This document shows positions 1 to 6,726 of a stretch of DNA of 36,670 nt, in pieces. This stretch comes from Stenotrophomonas cyclobalanopsidis (GTDB lineage Bacteria; Pseudomonadota; Gammaproteobacteria; Xanthomonadales; Xanthomonadaceae), in contig NZ_VYKI01000008.1 of the NCBI RefSeq assembly GCF_008710035.1, positions 1 to 36,670 on the forward strand. Direction: 5' to 3'. The notes below the pieces were generated by a model. That model searched no databases and was not told the DNA's origin. It saw nothing but the letters and a program-made list of their open reading frames with translations. The position numbers and the translations under genes are program-made. How positions within the stretch are numbered: the stretch's first letter is position 1; the number at the start of each line of letters is the position of its first letter.

Positions 1-591
1 GAGCAGTTGATGGCGCCCGCGCAGGTCCGGATCGTCGTCGATGTGGTCCTGGATCGCCTTTCGCACTTGTTTGATCTGTTCCTCCAGCGTCCGGATCACG
101 TCATGGATCCCTTGCTGGACGGAGATATCGGCAACTTCCAGACGGTTCTGCTCCATCTGCAGCATCTCCTGGAGGTCATCGCGACGCCGGACCAGCGCAC
201 GTAGCTTCACTTCCGAGGGAGTAGGCGGGACGTACGGATGCAGTTTGTCCGCACGCTGGGCCTCGAAGAACCGGGCAATCAGCTTGGCATCGCTGCGGTC
301 GGTCTTGGTCCGGACTCCCTCGGCCTGCCCAAATGCTTTCACCCGCGCGGGGTTGGCGACATAAACCGTCACCCCGGCCTCCACCAGGGCGCGCGCCAAG
401 GCCTCGTGGTAGATACCCGTGGCCTCCATGCCTACCGCTGCGTCAGGCGCATGCTTGGCTCGCCACGCCAGAAATTGCGCATAACCCTTGGGCGTATTGG
501 GAAATTTGGCTTTGGTCTGATACTTGCCATTAGGCAGTGGGAAGGCAACATCAAAGGTCGCCTTGGCCATGTCGTTACCAATTACTTGCAT
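1..591 (-). CDS. IS110-family transposase, N-terminal part (cut by window edge)
   Basis: The reading frame is open from an ATG at 591 to the window start, giving 197 residues without a stop. The protein begins MQVIGNDMAKATFDVAF and carries the DEDD RuvC-like catalytic set of IS110-family recombinases: D7, E56 (in GMEATGIY), D98 and D101 (in KTDRSDAKLIARF). A coiled region rich in E, Q and R follows from about residue 125. The C-terminal serine-containing domain of the family lies outside the window, so intactness cannot be judged. Family knowledge: these enzymes excise and insert the element through a circular form without normal target duplications. IS110-group members use a bridge RNA encoded in the non-coding end upstream of the gene, while IS1111-group members carry it downstream. 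The group of this element cannot be fixed from the visible half. Confidence 0.93.
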   Translation of the reverse strand, partial: MQVIGNDMAKATFDVAFPLPNGKYQTKAKFPNTPKGYAQFLAWRAKHAPDAAVGMEATGIYHEALARALVEAGVTVYVANPARVKAFGQAEGVRTKTDRSDAKLIARFFEAQRADKLHPYVPPTPSEVKLRALVRRRDDLQEMLQMEQNRLEVADISVQQGIHDVIRTLEEQIKQVRKAIQDHIDDDPDLRGRHQLL

Positions 592-599
592 GATCTCGC

Positions 600-735
600 T
601 CCAGCTTGAACTTACGATCGTGATCGGAAGCCGCCAGACTTGCCCTTGTGAGTGCAGGCTCTCACCCGAAGGTGGGCCTAAGATACCGTTCAAGTTCCAA
701 GGCGGTGTCAGGCCGCCGACGCGCTGAATCTACTT
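600..735 (-). ncRNA. candidate IS110 bridge RNA (non-coding end of the element)
   Basis: Read on the transposase strand, this stretch has compact hairpins. One is GGCGG/CCGCC with a 7-nt loop (701-717). Another is CACC/GGTG closed by a cUUCGg tetraloop (663-674). There is also a short GATC/GATC dyad near 618-627. No reading frame explains the stretch. Known for the family: IS110-group elements such as IS621 transcribe a structured bridge RNA from the end upstream of the transposase, with one loop matching the target and another matching the donor DNA. Assigning that role here is inference from position and structure. The target-binding and donor-binding loops could not be assigned because the element's boundaries are not known. 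Confidence 0.3.
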
Positions 736-743
736 TGCAAGCT

Positions 744-773
744 CGAAGGCTTAAGAGCCGAAGGCTTAAGAGC
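744..773. repeat. two tandem 15-bp copies next to the IS end
   Basis: The unit CGAAGGCTTAAGAGC occurs exactly twice in tandem (744-758 and 759-773). A third, degenerate start CGAGGCAGC follows. It lies at or just outside the presumed IS110 end. Confidence 0.85.
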
Positions 774-847
774 CGAGGCAGCGTCATCGGAGCCTCCCGG
801 GGTCACCAGGGGAATTGTGCCTGATCAGGGCACCGTTCCAAGACACA

Positions 848-915
848 AGAGCCGAGCCCGTGCTCGGCTCATCGCGGACCGGACGAAAAGCAGCCGAGCG
901 TGGGCTCGGCTCTAC
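848..915. repeat. SMAG-type REP pair (inverted dimer)
   Basis: Two GTAG-type palindromes face each other: AGAGCCGAGCCCGTGCTCGG.. at 848-870, and the opposite orientation at 891-915 ending GGGCTCGGCTCTAC. Each can form its own hairpin, and the pair can form a longer one. The pattern matches the SMAG REP family of S. maltophilia. It lies downstream of the cytochrome operon and may act as a 3' stabiliser or terminator for minus-strand transcripts. A further small hairpin, GCGGACC/GGTCCGC, lies at 945-961. Confidence 0.85.
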
Positions 916-980
916 ATGGGTGGCGCCGCGTACCTGCCGTCAGGGCGGACCAACGGTCCGCACCCACCGGAATGGCGCGG

Positions 981-1442
981 TCATTTCACCCCGTGCAGGT
1001 CCCGCAGCTGGCTCGGCCGGCTGCCGAAGTACGCGGCCAGGTCGGCAATCTCCTGGTCGTTCAGGTCCTTTGCCTGCGGGGTCATCAACGCGTGCTGGCG
1101 GTCGCCGGCACGGTAGGCCTGCAGGGCATGGGCCAGGTAATCGCCATACTGCCCACCCAGCTTGGGGTAGGTCGGGTCGATCGGCGCATTGCCGTCGGCA
1201 CCGTGGCAATCAATGCAGCTCTGGTTCGTCGCTTTTCCCTTCACCTTGGCCCGGGCTTCACCGGCGGCCTCGCGGCCCGGCGGCAGGCCGGCCGAGGAGG
1301 ACGAACCGTGTTCGCCACTGGCATGGCCGGGGTCGCCGGCCGATTTCTCACTGCTTTCCACCTGCGACTGCGAGCAGGCCGCCAGCAGCAGGGCAACGGA
1401 CAGGGCGATGGCGTGACGCATCGTGTGCGCGGCTTTCGACAT
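981..1442 (-). CDS. c-type cytochrome lipoprotein (cytochrome c4/c553-like)
   Basis: This small periplasmic monohaem cytochrome c is probably anchored by lipid. From the internal Met at 1421 the signal reads MRHAIALSVALLLAAC, a good lipobox with C16. A Ser/Gly/His-rich linker follows, then CIDCH (C69-X2-C72-H73) for covalent haem and a distal Met candidate M113 in ALMTP. The end, NDQEIADLAAYFGS, is the usual last helix of class I cytochromes. The start at 1442 is preferred because TAAGG stands about 7 nt before it; the start at 1421 gives the cleaner signal peptide. It begins 9 bp after the preceding cytochrome gene, so the two form one operon. Electron carriage in the periplasm is the likely role; the partner oxidase or dehydrogenase is not in the window. 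Confidence 0.88.
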   Translation of the reverse strand: MSKAAHTMRHAIALSVALLLAACSQSQVESSEKSAGDPGHASGEHGSSSSAGLPPGREAAGEARAKVKGKATNQSCIDCHGADGNAPIDPTYPKLGGQYGDYLAHALQAYRAGDRQHALMTPQAKDLNDQEIADLAAYFGSRPSQLRDLHGVK

Positions 1443-1451
1443 GGGCGGGCC

Positions 1452-1841
1452 TTACTTGACGGTGGACAGGTAAACAGCGAGATCGGCGATCTCCTGTTCG
1501 CTGAAACTCATCGACTGCGCCTGCATCGTTGGATGCCGGCGCTTGCCCTGCCGGTATTCGGTCAGGGCCTGGGTCAGGTACTGCTGGGTCTGGCCACCGA
1601 TCTTCGGTACCCGGTAGCTGGGGTACGCGTTCTTGTAACCGGTGATGCCGTGGCAGCCCTGGCAGGTATAGGCGAGCACCCGGCCATTATCGAAGTTGCC
1701 GGCCGGGGCGGCGGCAGCGGGCGGGGTGGCCTGGGCAGGAGCCGGGGCGGGTGCTGCAGGAGCAGGAGCGGGCTGTGCGGCGGCCCCGAGGGGCAGGAGG
1801 ACGGCCAGAGCGAGACAAGCGGCGAGCGGCTGCGGGCGCAT
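1452..1841 (-). CDS. small c-type cytochrome with Ala/Pro-rich linker
   Basis: A 129-residue secreted cytochrome c. Residues 1-22 form a Sec signal peptide (..LLPLGAAAQ). Residues 23-47 are almost entirely Ala and Pro, a flexible spacer. The haem motif is CQGCH (C60, C63, H64). Distal Met candidates are M106 and M111, and the last helix is FSEQEIADLAVYLS. It shares the layout GGQ-Y-L-AL-YR-G-R-H with its operon partner downstream, so the two look like paralogues, one soluble and one lipid-anchored. It is divergent from the RND efflux operon across a 206-bp spacer. Substrate and partners cannot be told from sequence. It resembles the single-haem units of cytochrome c4/c553-type carriers. Confidence 0.88.
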   Translation of the reverse strand: MRPQPLAACLALAVLLPLGAAAQPAPAPAAPAPAPAQATPPAAAAPAGNFDNGRVLAYTCQGCHGITGYKNAYPSYRVPKIGGQTQQYLTQALTEYRQGKRRHPTMQAQSMSFSEQEIADLAVYLSTVK

Positions 1842-1868
1842 GATGTCGTTATCCGGGGATTCGGGTCT

Positions 1869-1898
1869 GGTCGTTCCGGCGTGGGGTACGGAACGACC
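1869..1898. promoter_or_regulatory. 10-bp inverted repeat in the divergent cytochrome/efflux spacer
   Basis: GGTCGTTCCG (1869-1878) and CGGAACGACC (1889-1898) are perfect inverted copies around a 10-nt spacer, 28 bp before the cytochrome start. It could be an operator or a hairpin in the cytochrome leader. Two weaker dyads lie nearby: TTTCA-N6-TGAAA at 1914-1929 and GTGGT-N13-ACCAC at about 1994-2016. No regulator gene is adjacent, so the factor is unknown. Confidence 0.4.
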
Positions 1899-2047
1899 CG
1901 AGTATAGCCCCAGGTTTCATCTAGCTGAAATGGGGGCGGGCCGACCAGCGGCGTGAAGGCACCATGACCTTTGGGATATGGTGTTGCCGTGAAGTGGTGC
2001 ATTACTTTGCTACCACACCTGCCCACGCATCCTCCAGGGATCTGACG

Positions 2048-3205
2048 ATGTCGCACCCAACCTTCCTGCCCGGCCGCCGCACTGGACTCTGTGCCGCTGC
2101 CCTGCTGATCTCCACCTCCCTGCTGCTGGGCGGCTGCGCTGCCGGCCCCAGCGCCGATGCCAAGGCGGCTGAAACCAAGGACGAGAAGAAGGTCGACACC
2201 GTGCCGGTGGAAGTGGCCGTGGCCAGCCACCGCGCGGTTGCTGCCAGCTACACCGGCACCGCCGCACTCGAACCGCGTGCCGAATCGCAGGTGGTGGCCA
2301 AGACCTCCGGCGTTGCCTTGGCCGTACTGGTCGAGGAGGGCCAGCGGGTGACCGCCGGCCAGCCGCTGGTGCGCCTGGACCCGGACCGCGCGCGCCTGGC
2401 CGTTGCGCAGAGCGAGGCGCAGATGCGCAAGCTGGAAAACAACTACCAGCGTGCACAGAAGCTGGTCGGCCAGCAGATGGTCAGTGCCTCCGACGTCGAC
2501 CAGCTGCGCTACGACCTGGAAAACATGCGCGCGCAGTACCGCCTGGCCACGCTGGAACTGTCCTACACCACGGTGGTGGCGCCGATCTCCGGGGTGATCG
2601 CCTCGCGCTCGATCAAGACCGGCAACTTCGTGCAGATCAACACGCCGATCTTCCGCATCGTCGACAACTCCCAGCTGGAAGCCACCCTCAACGTGCCCGA
2701 GCGCGAACTGGCGACGCTGCGCGCCGGCCAGCCGGTCGTGCTCTCGGCCGATGCGCTGCCGGGCAAGACCTTCACCGGCACCGTCGACCGCATCGCGCCG
2801 GTGGTGGACTCCGGCAGCGGCACGTTCCGCGTGGTCAGCGCCTTCAACGGCACCGAGCATGCGCTGCAACCCGGCATGTTCGGACGCATCCGCATCGACT
2901 ACGACCAGCGCGCTGATGCCCTGGTAGTGCCGCGCCTGGCCATCCTCGACGACGGTGAGCCGGCGGTGTTCCGCGTGCGCGAAGGCAAGGTGGCGCGCGT
3001 ACCGGTGAAGCTGGGCTATGCCGAGGGCCCGTGGGTGGAGATCCGCGAAGGCCTGGCCGCCGGCGACAAGATTGTCACCGCCGGCAAGGTCGCCCTGCGC
3101 GACGGCACCGCCGTGCAGGTCATCGCCGATCCCAAGGCCGCCAAGGCCAAGCCGGCCACCGTGGCCGGCGGTAAATCCGCAGACAAGGCCGGGAGCCAGC
3201 AATGA
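2048..3205 (+). CDS. RND efflux periplasmic adaptor (membrane fusion lipoprotein)
   Basis: This 385-residue adaptor links inner-membrane RND pumps to an outer-membrane channel. The chosen start (ATG at 2048, AGGGA upstream) gives a lipoprotein signal ending LLLGGC. The in-frame ATG at 1964 would place 28 non-signal residues in front. Domains in order: barrel-sandwich (lipoyl-like) half around GVALAVLVEEGQRVTAGQPL, alpha-hairpin around QMRKLENNYQRAQ to MRAQYRLATL, second lipoyl half (VVAPISGVIASRS), beta-barrel (ATLNVPERELATLRAGQPV), then the membrane-proximal domain. The tail is rich in Lys and Ala. Its TGA overlaps the ATG of the next gene (ATGA), so translation is probably coupled. No outer-membrane factor is encoded here; a TolC-like protein from elsewhere is presumed. 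Confidence 0.94.
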   Translation: MSHPTFLPGRRTGLCAAALLISTSLLLGGCAAGPSADAKAAETKDEKKVDTVPVEVAVASHRAVAASYTGTAALEPRAESQVVAKTSGVALAVLVEEGQRVTAGQPLVRLDPDRARLAVAQSEAQMRKLENNYQRAQKLVGQQMVSASDVDQLRYDLENMRAQYRLATLELSYTTVVAPISGVIASRSIKTGNFVQINTPIFRIVDNSQLEATLNVPERELATLRAGQPVVLSADALPGKTFTGTVDRIAPVVDSGSGTFRVVSAFNGTEHALQPGMFGRIRIDYDQRADALVVPRLAILDDGEPAVFRVREGKVARVPVKLGYAEGPWVEIREGLAAGDKIVTAGKVALRDGTAVQVIADPKAAKAKPATVAGGKSADKAGSQQ

Positions 3206-6200
3206 GCGCCCCGGGACACGACCACGGTGCCTCGCCCGGCGGCGATGGCGCCGCTGCCGGCCTGCGCGGCGGCCTGGTGGAATTCGCCACCCGCCGCCGC
3301 GTCACCATCGCCATGTGCACGGTCACGCTGCTGCTGTTCGGCCTGATCGCGCTGGGCAACCTCAAGGTCAACCTGCTGCCCGACCTGAGCTATCCCACCT
3401 TGACCGTGCGCACCGAATACACCGGTGCGGCACCCACCGAAATCGAAAGCCTGATCACCCAGCCGGTGGAAGAAGCCGTGGGCGTGGTCAAGAACCTGCG
3501 CAAGCTGAAGTCGGTTTCGCGTACCGGGCAGAGCGATGTGGTGCTCGAGTTCGCCTGGGGCACCAACATGGACCAGGCCAGCCTGGAGGTGCGCGACAAG
3601 ATGGAAGCGCTGAACCTGCCACTGGAGGCCAAGGCCCCGGTGCTGCTGCGCTTCAATCCGTCCACCGAGCCGATCATGCGCCTGGTGCTGTCCACCAAGG
3701 CGGCGCCGACCAGCGATGAGGACGCCATCCACGAACTGACCGGCCTGCGCCGCTATGCCGACGAAGACCTGAAGAAGAAGCTGGAGCCGGTGACCGGCGT
3801 AGCTGCAGTGAAGGTCGGCGGTGGCCTGGAAGACGAGATCCAGGTGGACATCGACCAGCAGAAGCTGGCCCAGCTCAACCTGCCCATCGACACCGTCATC
3901 AAGCGGTTGAAGGAAGAGAACATCAACATTTCCGGCGGGCGCCTGGAGGAAGGCTCGCAGCGCTTCCTGGTGCGTACCGTCAACCAGTTCGCCGATCTGG
4001 AAGAGATCCGCAACCTGCTGGTCACCACCCAGTCGTCCAACGGCAGCGCGGCCGATTCGGCCCTGCAGCAGATGTTCAACATCGCCGCGTCCACCGGCTC
4101 GGCTGCGGCAGTCGCTGCGGCGTCGGCGGCGCAGAGTGCCTCCTCCGGTGGTGGTTCCAGCGTGGTCGCCAACGGCGTGCCGGTGCGCCTGAAGGACGTG
4201 GCCACCGTGCGCCAGGGCTACAAGGAACGCGAAGCCATCATCCGCCTGGGCGGCAAGGAATCGGTCGAGCTGGCGATCTACAAGGAAGGCGACGCCAATA
4301 CCGTGGCCACCGCCGAGGCGCTGCGCAAGCGCCTGGAGCAGATCAAGGCCACCTTCCCCGGCGATGCCGAACTAACCACCATCGAGGACCAGTCGCGCTT
4401 CATCGAACACGCCATCAGTGACGTCAAGAAGGACGCGGTGATCGGAGGCCTGCTGGCCATCCTGATCATCTTCCTGTTCCTGCGCGATGGCTGGTCCACC
4501 TTCGTCATCAGCCTGTCGCTGCCGGTCTCGATCATCGCCACGTTCTTCTTCATGGGTCAGCTCGGCCTGAGCTTGAACGTGATGTCGCTGGGCGGCCTGG
4601 CGCTGGCCACCGGCCTGGTGGTGGATGACTCGATCGTGGTGCTGGAAAGCATCGCCAAGGCGCGCGAACGCGGCCTGGGCATCCTGCAGGCAGCCATCGT
4701 CGGCACCCGCGAAGTGAGCATGGCAGTGGTCGCCTCCACCCTGACCACCATCGCGGTGTTCCTGCCGCTGGTGTTCGTCGATGGCATCGCCGGCCAGCTG
4801 TTCCGCGACCAGGCGCTGACCGTGGCCATCGCCATCGCGATCTCGCTGCTGGTGTCGATGACCCTGATCCCGATGCTGAGCTCGCTGAAGGGCCGGCCGC
4901 CGCTGGCCTTCCCGGAAGAAGCCGCCGCCGAGGCGTGGCGTCCGCAAAGCCGCTGGCAGAAGCCGGTCGCGCTGGGCCGTCGTGGCTTTGTGGCCGGCGT
5001 GCGCTGGAGCTTCTTCGCCTTGGCTTGGCTGGTGGTGCGCGTGTGGCGCGGCGCGGTCGCCGTGGTCGGACCGGTCATGCGCAAGGCCAGCGACATCGCG
5101 ATGAAGCCCTACGCCGGTGCCGAGCGCGGCTACCTGCGCCTGCTGCCCAATGCGCTGGCGCACCCGGGCAAGGTGCTGTCGATGGCCGCGCTGGCCTTCG
5201 TCGCCACCATGGCGCTGGTCCCGATGCTCGGTGCCGACCTGATTCCGCAGCTGGCCCAGGACCGTTTCGAAATGACGGTGAAGCTGCCGGCCGGCACCCC
5301 GCTGAAGCAGACCGACGCACTGGTGCGCGAGCTGCAGCTGGCCCACGGCAATGGCGAAGGCGTGGCCTCGCTGTACGGCGTCAGCGGCAGCGGCACGCGG
5401 CTGGATGCCAGCCCGACCGAAAGCGGCGAGAACATCGGCAAGTTGACCGTGGTGATGGAAGGCGGCGGCAACGCACGCACCGAAGCGGAGATCACCGAGC
5501 GCCTGCGTGACACCATGGGCCAGCACCCCGGTGCCCAGGTCGACTTCGCGCGGCCAGCACTGTTCAGCTTCTCCACGCCGCTGGAAATCGAGCTGCGCGG
5601 GCAGGACATGGCCACCCTCGAGCAGGCCGGCCAGCGCCTGGCGGCCCTGCTGCGCAGCAACGCGCACTACGCCGACGTGAAGTCGACGGTGGAAGAGGGC
5701 TTCCCGGAAATCCAGATCCGCTTCGATCAGGAGCGTGCCGGTGCGCTGGGCCTGACCACCCGCCAGATCGCCGACGTGGTGGTGAAGAAGGTGCGTGGCG
5801 ACGTGGCCACCCGCTACAGCTTCCGTGACCGCAAGATCGACGTGCTGGTGCGTGCGCAGGAAGGCGACCGTGCCAGCGTGGACAGCATCCGCCGGCTGAT
5901 CGTGAACCCGGGCAGCAGTCGCCCGGTTACCCTGGACGCCGTGGCCGACGTGGTCGCCACCACAGGCCCCAGCGAGATCCATCGCGCTGACCAGACCCGC
6001 GTGGCCGTGGTGTCGGCCAACCTGCGCGACATCGACCTGGGCGCGGCCATGCGCGAAGTGCAGCAGATGGTGGCCGAGCAGCCGCTCGGCGCCGGCGTCG
6101 GCCTGCACATCGGCGGCCAGGGCGAGGAGCTGGCGCAGGCTGCGAAGTCGCTCATCTTCGCCTTCGGCCTGGCCATCTTCCTGGTCTACCTGGTGATGGC

Positions 6201-6726
6201 GTCGCAGTTCGAATCACTGCTGCACCCGTTCGTCATCCTGTTCACCATCCCGCTGGCCCTGGTCGGCGCGGTCCTGGCGCTGCTGATGACCGGCAAGCCC
6301 ATTTCGGTGGTGGTGTTCATCGGCCTGATCCTGCTGGTCGGGCTGGTCACCAAGAACGCGATCATCCTGATCGACAAGGTCAACCAGCTGCGCGAGGCCG
6401 GTGTGGCCAAGCACGAGGCGCTGGTGGAAGGTGCGCGTTCGCGCCTGCGGCCGATCATCATGACCACCCTGTGCACCCTGTTCGGCTTCCTGCCGCTGGC
6501 GGTGGCGATGGGCGAGGGCGCCGAGGTGCGCGCACCGATGGCGATCACCGTCATCGGCGGCCTGCTGGTGTCGACCCTGCTGACCCTGCTGGTCATCCCG
6601 GTGGTGTACGACCTGATGGACCGCCGCGGCGATGCCTACTACCGCGAGCGCGGCCGCAAGCATGCCGGTGAAGGCCTGCACGCGGCCGAGAGCGGCCACC
6701 GCGGCGGCGCGGAGGAACCGGCATGA
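3202..6726 (+). CDS. RND efflux pump subunit 1 (HAE family, 1174 aa)
   Basis: An inner-membrane proton-driven exporter of the resistance-nodulation-division family. The first membrane helix is near residues 35-55, and TM4 carries the acidic pair D475-D476 (GLVVDDSIVVLES). TM10 carries K1051 (GLVTKNAIILID), so the proton-relay set known from AcrB is complete. It is about 130 residues longer than AcrB-type pumps because of three additions: a Gly/Ala-rich N-terminal extension, a Ser/Gly/Ala-rich insert at about 277-323 in the first periplasmic loop, and a longer mid-linker (about 570-650) with an extra hydrophobic stretch. It overlaps the adaptor gene and the next pump gene by ATGA. The adaptor-pump-pump layout resembles mdtABC and S. 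maltophilia smeIJK; I cannot confirm identity with either. Confidence 0.95.
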   Translation: MSAPGHDHGASPGGDGAAAGLRGGLVEFATRRRVTIAMCTVTLLLFGLIALGNLKVNLLPDLSYPTLTVRTEYTGAAPTEIESLITQPVEEAVGVVKNLRKLKSVSRTGQSDVVLEFAWGTNMDQASLEVRDKMEALNLPLEAKAPVLLRFNPSTEPIMRLVLSTKAAPTSDEDAIHELTGLRRYADEDLKKKLEPVTGVAAVKVGGGLEDEIQVDIDQQKLAQLNLPIDTVIKRLKEENINISGGRLEEGSQRFLVRTVNQFADLEEIRNLLVTTQSSNGSAADSALQQMFNIAASTGSAAAVAAASAAQSASSGGGSSVVANGVPVRLKDVATVRQGYKEREAIIRLGGKESVELAIYKEGDANTVATAEALRKRLEQIKATFPGDAELTTIEDQSRFIEHAISDVKKDAVIGGLLAILIIFLFLRDGWSTFVISLSLPVSIIATFFFMGQLGLSLNVMSLGGLALATGLVVDDSIVVLESIAKARERGLGILQAAIVGTREVSMAVVASTLTTIAVFLPLVFVDGIAGQLFRDQALTVAIAIAISLLVSMTLIPMLSSLKGRPPLAFPEEAAAEAWRPQSRWQKPVALGRRGFVAGVRWSFFALAWLVVRVWRGAVAVVGPVMRKASDIAMKPYAGAERGYLRLLPNALAHPGKVLSMAALAFVATMALVPMLGADLIPQLAQDRFEMTVKLPAGTPLKQTDALVRELQLAHGNGEGVASLYGVSGSGTRLDASPTESGENIGKLTVVMEGGGNARTEAEITERLRDTMGQHPGAQVDFARPALFSFSTPLEIELRGQDMATLEQAGQRLAALLRSNAHYADVKSTVEEGFPEIQIRFDQERAGALGLTTRQIADVVVKKVRGDVATRYSFRDRKIDVLVRAQEGDRASVDSIRRLIVNPGSSRPVTLDAVADVVATTGPSEIHRADQTRVAVVSANLRDIDLGAAMREVQQMVAEQPLGAGVGLHIGGQGEELAQAAKSLIFAFGLAIFLVYLVMASQFESLLHPFVILFTIPLALVGAVLALLMTGKPISVVVFIGLILLVGLVTKNAIILIDKVNQLREAGVAKHEALVEGARSRLRPIIMTTLCTLFGFLPLAVAMGEGAEVRAPMAITVIGGLLVSTLLTLLVIPVVYDLMDRRGDAYYRERGRKHAGEGLHAAESGHRGGAEEPA

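Larger units (their letters stand above)
1..735 (-). mobile_element. IS110-family insertion sequence, transposase-start end
   Basis: The transposase frame (1-591) plus the upstream non-coding sequence form one end of an insertion sequence whose other end is outside the window. IS110 elements lack conspicuous long terminal inverted repeats, so the outer boundary cannot be read exactly. I place it provisionally before the 15-bp tandem repeat at 744-773, which already resembles the local REP-rich intergenic DNA. An edge anywhere from about 700 to 800 is possible. An uninterrupted allele of this intergenic region, or another copy of the element, would define it. Confidence 0.6.

Noticed and set aside
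1964..2047. Upstream in-frame ATG for the efflux adaptor
   Set aside because: It would put 28 residues before a well-formed lipoprotein signal; the ATG at 2048 has a ribosome-binding site and the right signal.
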